Part shown: positions 27,803 to 36,089 of the stretch, piece by piece | How positions within the stretch are numbered: position 1 is the first letter of the stretch | How the letters are laid out: each line of letters opens with the position of its first letter | Source of the DNA: DASVHS01 sp035468985 | GTDB lineage: Bacteria > Acidobacteriota > Thermoanaerobaculia > Gp7-AA8 | Length of the DNA stretch: 64,000 bases | Assembly: GCA_035468985.1 (NCBI GenBank) | Contig: DATISF010000009.1 | Location: forward strand, 1 to 64,000 | Reading direction: 5' to 3' | Translations under genes and position numbers: made by a program | The notes under the pieces: model-generated | Database searches by the model: none | What the model was told of the DNA's origin: nothing | Seen by the model: only the letters and a program-made list of their open reading frames with translations

Positions 27803-28192
27803 CTCTGTTCTCTCAGACAAGTAGATGATACTTGCTGGCTTTCGCATCGGCTCGATATGGAGGGATACGTGCTGGTAAACGAGGCAGCCCTTGCCCGCCA
27901 AGCTGTCGTGCTCTAGGAATACGTCTTCGGCGGCGGGAACCAAAAGCTGATCGATCTTGCCGAACTCAGTTAGATGCTCAGTGATCGTCCCGAGAAAGCC
28001 AGCCTGAAAGTTCTGTTTCGCCTCCGCCAGGGACGTGCCCTGTGCGGCGTAATCAATCTCAAGGCCCTGGGCGACCCATAACCCGTCCTCTTCTTTGACG
28101 AGGACGCGGAGGTTGAAGATGCCGACACCGTCGATGCGAAGTTCATCCGCAGACGCCGAAATATGCATCTGGTTGAACTTGTTCTCGCCCAT
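27788..28192 (-). CDS. HicB-like antitoxin-type protein
   Basis: 134 residues with a strong AAGGAGG six bases before the ATG. Residues 28-75 (LRVLVKEEDGLWVAQGLEIDYAAQGTSLAEAKQNF) show the HicB/UPF0150 pattern: a beta hairpin, V-A-x-x-x-E, then the conserved G-x-S/T-x-x-E-A helix. The C-terminal half shows no clear ribbon-helix-helix or HTH, so DNA binding is unproven. Lies in the accessory island beside the transposase. Confidence 0.6.
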   Translation of the reverse strand: MGENKFNQMHISASADELRIDGVGIFNLRVLVKEEDGLWVAQGLEIDYAAQGTSLAEAKQNFQAGFLGTITEHLTEFGKIDQLLVPAAEDVFLEHDSLAGKGCLVYQHVSLHIEPMRKPASIIYLSERTEKSAA

Positions 28193-28395
28193 CTTTTGCC
28201 TCCTTCTTAGAGTTAAACGGCGCGGATGATACTACGCGTGTCAAGCCTGAATAGTTACGACGGTCACCGTAGGAGTATCCGCTAACGCTGGGACCCACAC
28301 CCTTGAGGTTAGGCACATCTTAGGCCTAACCCGTGGAAATACAATCAGTAGAACGCGAAATAAGTATCCACGAATTCTATGATTGATGGCATTTC

Positions 28396-28430
28396 CCAAA
28401 ACAAAAAGCCGCCGGTTCGTGCCCGGCGGC
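28396..28430 (-). terminator. Strong minus-strand intrinsic terminator
   Basis: An 8-bp perfect GC stem (GCCGCCGG / CCGGCGGC, plus 28408-28415 and 28423-28430) is followed on the minus strand by TTTTTGTTTTGG. It implies a minus-strand transcript arriving from the right, although no convincing large gene lies there. Confidence 0.85.
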
Positions 28431-28440
28431 CTGAAGCTAA

Positions 28441-28611
28441 CTATCTCAATCGTCGAATCTTGTGATTCTTCGGCCTCGGCGGCGGCGGCACCTTTTGCCA
28501 GTGCCATCGAGCTTTCGGCCTTCGTTTCCGGCCGGATCGTGGTCCCAACTGGACACACGTCGGGTCATGCGGGACAATGGGGTCCTTCACAGACGCTCCC
28601 TTCCTCGCCAT
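28441..28611 (-). CDS. Possible small basic Pro-rich protein before the terminator
   Basis: 56 residues, about a third K, R and H, with PPPPRPKNHK near the end. The stop is 10 bases before a strong terminator, which is the main support. No SD is visible before the ATG, and a start four codons upstream is possible. No family is recognised. The 28612-28875 stretch upstream holds no ORF that can be defended. Confidence 0.3.
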   Translation of the reverse strand: MARKGASVKDPIVPHDPTCVQLGPRSGRKRRPKARWHWQKVPPPPRPKNHKIRRLR

Positions 28612-28881
28612 TGCGAGACACACGCGGCCCTAGGAAGCCGCGTTTCGTGTTTTCAGCGAGTGTGCGATATGTGGTCTACATCGGTACCGAGCCTCCGCGA
28701 TCAATCGAGACGTTCATCAAACCTCCGGCAGTGCTGCCCTCCGGCCTCCGTCTCACTTCTCGCTGGCTCTGGTCGTGGAAAGGTGAACCCACCTCACCCG
28801 AGTTCGTGGAGATCGTGAGCTGAGTTCAGAGCCTCCGCAGAGGGCGTTGTCAGCCGACGACACTTCGAGTTAGGGGTATCG

Positions 28882-29019
28882 CGCAATCACGCGCGGGAAG
28901 ACACACGCATCGCGCGATTGCGAGTAGCCTCGTTATCAGCTACTCGCGCGAGGTACGCGGGAGGGATTGCTACCTCGCGGTGGTGGTTCGTGCCCCATGG
29001 TGGGTTGCCAACACGAACC
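28882..29019. repeat. Four consecutive hairpins in gene-free DNA
   Basis: Four back-to-back inverted repeats with unrelated sequences: CGCAAT..CGCGCG with CGCGCGATTGCG (28882-28922, 2-base bulge), GCGAGTAGC/GCTACTCGC (28920-28947), CGCGAGGTA/TACCTCGCG (28947-28979) and GGTTCGTG/CACGAACC (28985-29019). Loops are 10-19 bases. The stems abut, so they could form a string of hairpins in RNA or single-stranded DNA. The rest of 28612-29208 shows nothing further. Confidence 0.65.
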
Positions 29020-29208
29020 GTTACTTCCTACAGCTTGGGCGCGGACCGGAACATCCGCCGAGTTCCATTGCGCGCGTTCACGTTTCACCCGCTGCCACAA
29101 TTGAACCCGCCAAGGCCCAATCTTCGACATTCCTCAGTAGTCCTTGGCGATCGAAATTGTAACACGGATCACATTTGTGAAAGGCACAATCCCGAAATCT
29201 TCTGACGT

Positions 29209-30234
29209 CTATGACGCCGCCGCAGCGCGGCGAGAGGCGCGCGCCGACTCCCACTCGTCCGCTTCGCGGGCGAAGAAGTTCAGGCGGGTCTTCTTGTATT
29301 CGCGCGTCGGATAGAGCGCCTGCTTCTCGGTGAGGCCGGTGTCGGTGGCCAGATCGTTGATGATCGATTCGCATTCGTCGACGGACCTTCCGTGCACCGT
29401 GGTGTACACGTTGTACGGCCAGTCGTCGTAGACGGGGCGCAGGTAGCAGTGCGAGACGGCCCGATGCTGCGAGAGGCGCGCGCCGTATTCGTCCGCGCGG
29501 TCGGCCGGAACGACCCACACGCCCATCGCCGTGGCCAGGAATCCTGTCTTCCGCTGCTGAATCGCGGCGCCGAACCGGCGCATCTGGCCGCGCTTCAGGA
29601 GCGCACGAGCGGAGGCGAGCAGCTCGTCGGCAGGAACGCCGGACGTGCGCGCGAGAGCATCGAAGGGACGCGGCTGCAAAGGCAGATCGCGCTGCAGCAG
29701 GCGCACCGACTCGATCTCGGCAGCCGTCAACTCCTGAGCGTCGTGATGCGGCTCGCCTTCATTCGCGTGCGCCTCGGACCCATCGGCGCTGCTCGTCTTG
29801 TAAAGCTTGAGCGTCGGCAGCGGACGCACGACGTCGCATTCGGCCTCTTCGCCGAGTATCTCGATCGTGCGGTCGAGTCCGAACTTCGACGACGGCGAGA
29901 CGGCGATCGTGAACCAGAGATTCAAATCGTTGTTGCGCTTGTAGTTCTGCGTGACTCCGGGATGGCCGCTGATGACCGCGGCCGCCTCATCGACCCGGTC
30001 GGGCTTGATGCGCGCCGCGACGAGTGAGGAGCGATAGCCGAGCGAGCGCAGGTCGAAATGCGCGCCGATCTGGCGCACGATTCCGTCCCGCTTCAGTCTC
30101 TCGGCTCGCTTGATCACCTCTTTTTCCGACATGTCGATCATCTGGCCGATGACCGCGAAAGGAGTGGAAACGAGCGGGACATCTCCCTGCAGAGCACCCA
30201 GGAGCTCCCGATCCCTCGCATCGCTTTCCTGCAT
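29209..30234 (-). CDS. Siroheme decarboxylase, fused AhbA/AhbB-type (Lrp/AsnC fold)
   Basis: 341 residues from the ATG at 30234 with GAGG just upstream. Two AsnC-like units: residues 1-150 (HTH, then GVTQNYKRNNDLNLWFTI) and about 165-330 (HTH-like, then VSHCYLRPVYDDWPYNVYTTVHG). These motifs distinguish siroheme decarboxylases (AhbA/B, NirDLGH) from Lrp regulators. The enzyme removes two acetate carboxyls from siroheme to give didecarboxysiroheme, on the route to heme d1 or alternative heme. In AhbAB the two halves are usually separate subunits. No other heme gene is in the window. Confidence 0.85.
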   Translation of the reverse strand: MQESDARDRELLGALQGDVPLVSTPFAVIGQMIDMSEKEVIKRAERLKRDGIVRQIGAHFDLRSLGYRSSLVAARIKPDRVDEAAAVISGHPGVTQNYKRNNDLNLWFTIAVSPSSKFGLDRTIEILGEEAECDVVRPLPTLKLYKTSSADGSEAHANEGEPHHDAQELTAAEIESVRLLQRDLPLQPRPFDALARTSGVPADELLASARALLKRGQMRRFGAAIQQRKTGFLATAMGVWVVPADRADEYGARLSQHRAVSHCYLRPVYDDWPYNVYTTVHGRSVDECESIINDLATDTGLTEKQALYPTREYKKTRLNFFAREADEWESARASRRAAAAS

Positions 30235-30308
30235 AGGTCCTCGCCGCCGTGAGGTTCTTTTCGTCGGGGGTGAAGTGCGTTGTGGATTGTATCCGCGCCG
30301 AATGCATT

Positions 30309-30710
30309 TCACCACTTCGCAATCGGCGGCGCAATCTTGCCAACGATGGCAAGTTTCGGATAGGCGTTTGCGCCAAGACGTTCGCTCGCGTCCGGCCGCG
30401 TCGCAGCCCACTGGCGATGCTCGCGCGCAGTGTGCTCGACGTTGGAGCGGTCGACGCCGCAGTGGGGATCGGGAAAACTCGCCAGACGCGCCAGCCCGGC
30501 GTCGAACAGCCGCACGCCGCCGGGAAACGTGCCGCGCTTCAGATGGTGATACGCCGCGGCAACCTGAATCAGCCCCTGCAGAAACTGATCGAGATCCGAT
30601 TCCGCGGCCAGCCAGAGCTCTTCCCACGCCTCGTGCGCTTCCCAGAATTCGAGAGCGTTGAAATGTTCGACGCCGCGCGTGAACGCGGGTGCGAAGTCAG
30701 GCTTGGACAA
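30309..30710 (-). CDS. DUF309 family protein
   Basis: 133 residues with the family signature FNALEFWEAHEAWEELW and LQGLIQVAAAYHHLKRG. All-helical, no known activity. The start is a TTG immediately after the stop of the dehydrogenase gene, with GGGAG upstream, so the two genes are coupled. Confidence 0.85.
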   Translation of the reverse strand: MSKPDFAPAFTRGVEHFNALEFWEAHEAWEELWLAAESDLDQFLQGLIQVAAAYHHLKRGTFPGGVRLFDAGLARLASFPDPHCGVDRSNVEHTAREHRQWAATRPDASERLGANAYPKLAIVGKIAPPIAKW

Positions 30711-31739
30711 CTAGTCTCCCGCTCTCGTCCCCTTGCGCAACGCATTGCACATCGCCGCGGTGAAGTCGGACGTGGTCCCCGTCCCGCCGATGTCGCGCGT
30801 CCGGCTCTCCGGTCCGGAAGCGAGGACCTTGGTGATGGCGTCGTGGATGCGCCTGGCGGCGGTCATCTCGCCGAGGTGCTGGAGCATCATGACCGCCGAT
30901 TGCAGAAGCGCCAGCGGGTTGGCCTTGTTCTGGCCGGCGATGTCGGGCGCGCTGCCATGCACGGCTTCGAACACAGCGCCGTTCTCGCCGATGTTCGCTC
31001 CGCCGACGACTCCCAGACCACCGACCAGGCCCGCGGTGAGGTCGGAAACGATGTCGCCATAGAGATTCTCGAGCAGCAGCACGTCGAACTGATTCGGATT
31101 CATGACCAGCTGCATGCAGAGGTTGTCGACGATGCGATCGTCCGCCAGGATGCTCGGATAGTTCTTGGCCATCTCCCGGAAGCACTTCAAGAACAGGCCG
31201 TCGGAGAGCTTCATGATGTTGGCCTTGTGCACCGCCGTGACGCGTTTCCGGCCGTGTGTGCGCGCGTATTCGAAGGCGAACTTCGCGATCCTCGTCGAGG
31301 CCCGCTCGGTGATGATCTTGAGCGACTCGACGACTCCGGGCACGACCTCGTGCTCGAGCCCCGCGTAGAGGCTCTCCGTGTTCTCGCGCACGACGATGAG
31401 ATCGATGTCTTCGTAACGGGTCTTGATGTTCGGCTGCGACTTGACCGGGCGCAGGTTGGCGTAGAGATCGAGCGTCTTCCGCAGGCGGACGTTGATCGAC
31501 TGGAAGCCCGTGCCCACCGGGGTCGTCACCGGTCCCTTCAGGGCGGTCTTGTTGCGGAGGATGGAGTCGAGCACGTCCTGCGGCAGCGGATCGCCGAAAC
31601 GCGAAATGGCCTCCGATCCGACGAAGTACTTCTCCCATTCGACGTCGACGCCGGCACATTCGACGATGGCCACGACCGAGGCCGTGACCTCCGGGCCGAT
31701 GCCGTCGCCGGGAAGAAGGGTGATCTTGTGTTTGGCCAT
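30711..31739 (-). CDS. NAD-dependent isocitrate dehydrogenase
   Basis: 342 residues of the isocitrate/isopropylmalate dehydrogenase family. GPVTTPVGTGFQSINVRLRKTLDLYANLRP is the isocitrate-type substrate loop, and RENTESLYAGLEHEVVPGVVESLKIIT is typical of NAD-linked IDH rather than LeuB. GDIVSDL and HGSAPDIAG carry the metal and cofactor contacts. It oxidises isocitrate to 2-oxoglutarate in the TCA cycle. Isopropylmalate dehydrogenase is the less likely alternative. Confidence 0.87.
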   Translation of the reverse strand: MAKHKITLLPGDGIGPEVTASVVAIVECAGVDVEWEKYFVGSEAISRFGDPLPQDVLDSILRNKTALKGPVTTPVGTGFQSINVRLRKTLDLYANLRPVKSQPNIKTRYEDIDLIVVRENTESLYAGLEHEVVPGVVESLKIITERASTRIAKFAFEYARTHGRKRVTAVHKANIMKLSDGLFLKCFREMAKNYPSILADDRIVDNLCMQLVMNPNQFDVLLLENLYGDIVSDLTAGLVGGLGVVGGANIGENGAVFEAVHGSAPDIAGQNKANPLALLQSAVMMLQHLGEMTAARRIHDAITKVLASGPESRTRDIGGTGTTSDFTAAMCNALRKGTRAGD

Positions 31740-31743
31740 CGAG

Positions 31744-32733
31744 CTACATCTCCTTCAGTGACTGGGCCCGCTCGCGGGCGCGCTGCATCGAGAATTCCAT
31801 CGGCAGGACGCCGGCGAGCGCCGCGAACTCCGGCAGCTCGTCGAGGCAGCGCTGCACGCTTTCCAGCGTCGGCGGAATGAACTCCAGGTAGTGGAGCCTT
31901 CCGCGGGCGATGGGCTGCTTGGCGAACGTCCCGAGGATCTTGATCGAGCGCTGCAGCAGCGCCTCGAAGTAGCGCCGCCGCACGCCTTCCGGAGCGCCGG
32001 CGCGGCGGGCATAGTACCCGACCATCTCCATCTCCGTCTCGCCGCCCAGCGTTCGGGCCACGCCGCGGTCCCGCAGCAGCGAGGCCAGGTCGTACGTGTC
32101 CGGTCCGAGGCGCAGGTCCTGATAATCGATCAGGTAAAGAGCGCCATTGATCACGTGAATATTCTGTCCGTGAAAATCGCGATGACATAGCACGTACGGA
32201 TGTTGGGCCAGGCTGTCCGCCAGCTTGCGGAAGAACGGCTCCAGGGGCGAGGAGTCCTCGACGCCCATCAGCTTCTCCACGTAGTACTCCCGCGTCATCT
32301 CCAGCTCGGACAGAAGAAACCCGGCGGTGAACGGCGGGTTGATGTCGCAGGCCGGCGAGCGCTGGAAATCGACGAGCAGATCGATCGCCGCGCGATACAG
32401 GCGCACGCCCTCCGCGCGGTCGTCGTGCAGGAGATCGAACAGCGTCCGGTCGCCGACGTCCCGCTGCGCCACGGCGGCGTCGGAGTGCCGCAGCACCTCC
32501 GGAACCTGTCCGTGCCGCGAGACCGCCTCATACGCCGACATGAATCGCTTGAGCTGCGACCGCACTTCCGGCGGGTAATAGGCGAGCATGTACGTCTCAC
32601 CATCCGCAGCGGTGATCCGGTAGTAGGCCCGGACCGACGCGTCGCCCCGCAAGGGCTGGGCGGTCCACGAAGATCCGAGCCACTCGGTGACGAAACGCTG
32701 CGCGTCAGCCGGAAGTGCCGACACTCGACTCAT
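31744..32733 (-). CDS. APH-family sugar kinase, AmgK-like
   Basis: 329 residues of the aminoglycoside-phosphotransferase fold. Catalytic HRDFHGQN and metal-binding LIDYQDLRLGP are intact, and LRGDASVRAYYRI matches cell-wall-recycling N-acetylmuramate/GlcNAc 1-kinases (AmgK). No MurU nucleotidyltransferase gene is adjacent, so the substrate is inferred. It lies four bases upstream of the isocitrate dehydrogenase gene. Confidence 0.78.
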   Translation of the reverse strand: MSRVSALPADAQRFVTEWLGSSWTAQPLRGDASVRAYYRITAADGETYMLAYYPPEVRSQLKRFMSAYEAVSRHGQVPEVLRHSDAAVAQRDVGDRTLFDLLHDDRAEGVRLYRAAIDLLVDFQRSPACDINPPFTAGFLLSELEMTREYYVEKLMGVEDSSPLEPFFRKLADSLAQHPYVLCHRDFHGQNIHVINGALYLIDYQDLRLGPDTYDLASLLRDRGVARTLGGETEMEMVGYYARRAGAPEGVRRRYFEALLQRSIKILGTFAKQPIARGRLHYLEFIPPTLESVQRCLDELPEFAALAGVLPMEFSMQRARERAQSLKEM

Positions 32734-32775
32734 GACACCCGGCGTTGCGCAATCCGTACCGCGGCCCTCGCCGCG

Positions 32776-33513
32776 CTACGGTTTGGACGCCGTACCTTTG
32801 TCCGCGGCCGTCATCGGACGGATCGTGATCGAGGTGATCGCCACCGGATTGTTCGGCCGGTCCTGCGCACCCCGCGGAGCGCTGACGATCTTGTCGGCGA
32901 CGTCCATCCCTTTCAGCACCTGCCCGAACGCCGTGTACTGGCGGTCGAGGAAGCGGGCATCGGCGACGCAGATGAAGAACTGCGAAGACGCGCTGTTCGG
33001 ATCGTTCGAGCGCGCCATCGACACCGTGCCGCGAACGTGCGGGATGTCGTTGAACTCGGCCTTCAGATTCTTGCCAGAGCCACCCGTTCCCCACGTCGAC
33101 ACATCGGCGGTCTTCGTGTTCGGATCGCCTCCCTGGATCATGAATCCGGGGATCACGCGATGGAACTTCGTGCCGTTGTAAAACCCGCTCTGCGTGAGAT
33201 CGATGAAGTTCTTCACGTGATTGGGAGCCTTGTCGGGGTAGAAGCGGATGGTGATGTCGCCCGCGGTGGTATGGATCTCGGCCACTTTGTCCTGCGTATC
33301 GGTCATCGCTTTCTCCTCGGCAGCCGGCTGAGCCGGAGCCGCGCTCGCCGTCGCCGGCTGGCTGGCGGTGGTTGCGGTCGTGGCCGTCGTGGCGGTCGTG
33401 GCCGTCGATTGGCTGGTCATGGCACTCGAAGCCGTGTCGCTGGCGGCGCTGTTCTGCGCGGGCTGCGAGCAGGCAAGGAGGGCGAAGGTCAGTGCGTACA
33501 GATGGACTCTCAA
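32776..33513 (-). CDS. Cyclophilin-type peptidyl-prolyl isomerase lipoprotein
   Basis: 245 residues. The signal peptide ends in a lipobox (ALLAC, C15). A Thr/Ala/Ser/Gln-rich linker (about 16-70) includes a tandem TTATTATTA repeat encoded by GTCGTGGCC units near 33370-33410. The cyclophilin domain (about 75-240) has FHRVIPGFMIQGGD and NSASSQFFI, covering the catalytic Arg and substrate pocket. A tethered periplasmic folding catalyst. Confidence 0.9.
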   Translation of the reverse strand: MRVHLYALTFALLACSQPAQNSAASDTASSAMTSQSTATTATTATTATTASQPATASAAPAQPAAEEKAMTDTQDKVAEIHTTAGDITIRFYPDKAPNHVKNFIDLTQSGFYNGTKFHRVIPGFMIQGGDPNTKTADVSTWGTGGSGKNLKAEFNDIPHVRGTVSMARSNDPNSASSQFFICVADARFLDRQYTAFGQVLKGMDVADKIVSAPRGAQDRPNNPVAITSITIRPMTAADKGTASKP

Positions 33514-33567
33514 GACAGTCTCCTTCCGATCTGGGACGCGGATGGTAACAGACGCGGGGGGATCAGG

Positions 33568-35112
33568 TCAGGGCTGAATCGATGCGCTGACGGCGCCGGA
33601 GCGCGTGCTGATCTGAATGCCGCCGTCTTCCGCGTACAACTCGACCCGGCCGCCGCCGCCGTTGACCTTTCCCGTGGCCCGGATCTTCGTCTTGCCGCCG
33701 ACCTGTTCGCGGCGGAACGACAGCCCCGTGAAGTCGGACAGGATCTTGTTCACGTCGGGCTCGGACGTGATCACCGTCGCGTCGATGTCCGCGGCGAAGG
33801 CCTGGCTCACGGAGAGGAGCACGTTGCCTTTCGCGGTCTTGGCGGACACCTTTTCGGTTTTCGAAGCGGGATCGATCGTGATGCTGATGTCGCCCGACTG
33901 CGTCTCGGCGATGACGGGGCCGCTGGCCATCCGGACGACGATGTCTCCGCCGCCCGACTGCAGCCGCGTCGGTCCGCCGGTGCTCGTCAGCCGGATGATG
34001 CCGCCGCCGGTCGTGATCGTTCCCCCCTGCCGCGCCGACTCGACGATCACATCGCCGGCCTCGGTTCTCGCCAGGAGAGTGCCCATGATTTGTCCGAGAG
34101 TCAGCGGTCCGCCGCCGGAGATGACCTGGCAGGGGCCGAAAACCGTGCCGAGCTGCACTTCGCCGGCTCCGGTGGTGATTTCCGCGCCGCCGTGAACGGC
34201 ACCGATGGTCACGTCGCCGAGCAGGGTCGTGAAGCGGAGAAGTCCCTGCACGCTGGCCGTCTCGAAGTTCTTCCGCACGAGCTGGCCGGCGAAGTCGGCC
34301 GAGGGATCGGTCGAGCGGATGGAATGAGCCGCCGCGTACAGGGCGCCGTTCTGCAGAACGGCGACGTTGCCGCTGAACGACTGCGTCGTGATCGTCGGAC
34401 CGCCGCTGCCGTTCACGTTGGCCACATAGCGGTTGTTGATCAGCGTCGCGGTGATGCGGAACGTCGTGCGCGCTTCGCCTTTCACGATCTGCGCAATCCA
34501 CTGGAAGCGCGCGCTCTGTGGAACGTGCACTTCGACGTTGCCGTTGACGGACGTGAGCTGCGTGTCGGCGAGACCCTGCGGCGGAGCGTTGAACACGACA
34601 TCGCCGTTGGCACTCTCGACGAACGCCGGCCCGGTCACGTTCTCCAGCGTGACCACTCCGGTATTGCTCTTCACATTCACGTTGCCGCGAATGCCGGCCA
34701 CGCGGATATGGCTGGCCTGCAGCGAGGTGACTTTCACCTGGACTGTGCGGGGCACGCGCACGGTGTAGTTCATCCCGCTCGCCCAGCCGTTGCGCAGGTT
34801 CGGATTCGGAACGAGCGTGCGCACGATGCTCATGCGGCCGTTGCCGCCGACGGCGATCTGAGTCTGCTGTTTGCCCTCTTCGATGGCATCCTTGTCGACG
34901 CCGCGAACGATTTTCTCCGCGATGAACACGACCTTCGTTTCGTCGGTGCCGACGATGTCGATGTCGCCGGCAGTGTTCTGGAGCACGAACGTGCCCCCGA
35001 TCAGCATCGGAATCTCGCGTTTCACCTTCTCGGAATACGTGAGGTCCGCCATCGCCGGAATGACGCCGGCCAGCAACAGACTCACGACGACGATGGACCT
35101 GCGAAGGATCAT
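33568..35112 (-). CDS. Exported DUF4097-like beta-helix protein
   Basis: 514 residues. Signal peptide to about residue 22 (PAMADL). The rest is a long ladder of short strands with repeated G-D-I/V and N-G-x-V turns (TAGDIDIVG, SANGDVVF, SVNGNVEVH, EAGDVIVES, SGGGDIVVR, QSGDISIT), typical of DUF4097/DUF4098 right-handed beta-helices. It overlaps the anti-sigma gene by four bases, so it is likely part of that stress-response operon. Role unknown. Confidence 0.78.
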   Translation of the reverse strand: MILRRSIVVVSLLLAGVIPAMADLTYSEKVKREIPMLIGGTFVLQNTAGDIDIVGTDETKVVFIAEKIVRGVDKDAIEEGKQQTQIAVGGNGRMSIVRTLVPNPNLRNGWASGMNYTVRVPRTVQVKVTSLQASHIRVAGIRGNVNVKSNTGVVTLENVTGPAFVESANGDVVFNAPPQGLADTQLTSVNGNVEVHVPQSARFQWIAQIVKGEARTTFRITATLINNRYVANVNGSGGPTITTQSFSGNVAVLQNGALYAAAHSIRSTDPSADFAGQLVRKNFETASVQGLLRFTTLLGDVTIGAVHGGAEITTGAGEVQLGTVFGPCQVISGGGPLTLGQIMGTLLARTEAGDVIVESARQGGTITTGGGIIRLTSTGGPTRLQSGGGDIVVRMASGPVIAETQSGDISITIDPASKTEKVSAKTAKGNVLLSVSQAFAADIDATVITSEPDVNKILSDFTGLSFRREQVGGKTKIRATGKVNGGGGRVELYAEDGGIQISTRSGAVSASIQP

Positions 35113-36089
35113 TGCGGACGGATGTTGCTCAGCGCCTCTGCCGCCTTGACGCGGACGTACATGTTCTCGTCATCCTGCGATGCCTTCGCGCGCAGCGTGT
35201 CGAGCGTGGCGTCATCGAGCGACCCACCCTTGCGGGCGATGTTCGCAAGGGCCTCGACCGCTTTGATGCGCACGGCCGGATTCGGATCGCTCTTCAGCGC
35301 GTCGATCAGGGCCTGCCGCGTATCGGCCGCGCCGGGAACCGTCTTCAGCGACTCGGCGGCGCGGATGCGAACTCCCTCGTGCGTATCGGTGCGCAGCACT
35401 CTCGCCAGAGCGCTGGCGATCTCCGGGTTGTTGTTCTGCGGATCGGAGTAGGTCTGCCGCACCCATTCGATGGCGCGCGAGCGCGACGGCGCCACGTTGC
35501 TGTTCTCGTTTTCGAGCACGTACGACAGGAGCCGCACCATGCTCGGGTCATTCGGACTGCCGGTGACCGTCATTCGCGACGTCACATCGAACGACAAGCC
35601 GATATTGTTGTCGCTTGCGTCGGCATCGGTGAAAGCGACGTTGTGAATGTTCGGACGGCCCTGGATCGTCGGACTGACATCCCTCGCCGGAAGAACGCGC
35701 GTCTCGGCGATCGAGAACGGCTGAACGCTCTGGACTCTGGCGTCGGTCGGCGCCAGTGCGACCGGGCGCGAACGATGACCGGCGTAGTACGAACCGCCAA
35801 CGAGGATCACCACTGCCGCGGCCTGTGCCAGCCACTTCATCGGGAAGCGAACGACGTTTCCGTGGACGGCAGGCGCAATCTCGGCCATGACGCGCTCGCG
35901 GACGCGCGCCGGGACTTCGACTTCCGGCAGCCCGCCAAGCAGACCCCACGTCTCCTTGTAGGAGCTCCACTCGGCGGAACACGCCTCGCACGACTCGATG
36001 TGCTGATGCGTCTGTTCGCGCCGGCTGTGATCGAGTGACTCGGTCAGCAGCAGCGGCATCGACTCTCTCATCGAATTGCAGTCGACCAT
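35109..36089 (-). CDS. Anti-sigma factor with zinc-finger domain and HEAT repeats
   Basis: 326 residues. Cytosolic zinc-binding anti-sigma domain with HIESCEACS (H-x3-C-x2-C) near residue 30, one membrane helix (about 85-105), and a periplasmic part whose last 120 residues form HEAT-type repeats (GVRIRAAESLKTV, AVRIKAVEALANI, YVRVKAAEALSNI). It presumably holds the partner sigma factor at the membrane and senses an envelope ligand through the repeats. The genes overlap by 22 bases. Confidence 0.87.
   Translation of the reverse strand: MVDCNSMRESMPLLLTESLDHSRREQTHQHIESCEACSAEWSSYKETWGLLGGLPEVEVPARVRERVMAEIAPAVHGNVVRFPMKWLAQAAAVVILVGGSYYAGHRSRPVALAPTDARVQSVQPFSIAETRVLPARDVSPTIQGRPNIHNVAFTDADASDNNIGLSFDVTSRMTVTGSPNDPSMVRLLSYVLENENSNVAPSRSRAIEWVRQTYSDPQNNNPEIASALARVLRTDTHEGVRIRAAESLKTVPGAADTRQALIDALKSDPNPAVRIKAVEALANIARKGGSLDDATLDTLRAKASQDDENMYVRVKAAEALSNIRPQ

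Noticed and set aside
26300..28250. Terminal inverted repeats and target duplication of the IS1595-type element
   Set aside because: No matching ends could be aligned by eye on either side of the transposase or of the HicBA-like pair.
28918..29205. ORF of 95 codons through the hairpin region
   Set aside because: It simply reads through the inverted repeats; no SD, no recognisable domain and unusual composition.
32200..35451. Very long plus-strand open frame (over 1000 codons)
   Set aside because: It is antisense to four well-supported genes (kinase, cyclophilin, DUF4097-like, anti-sigma) and is an artefact of high GC content; the translation is Arg/His/Asp-rich with no domain.
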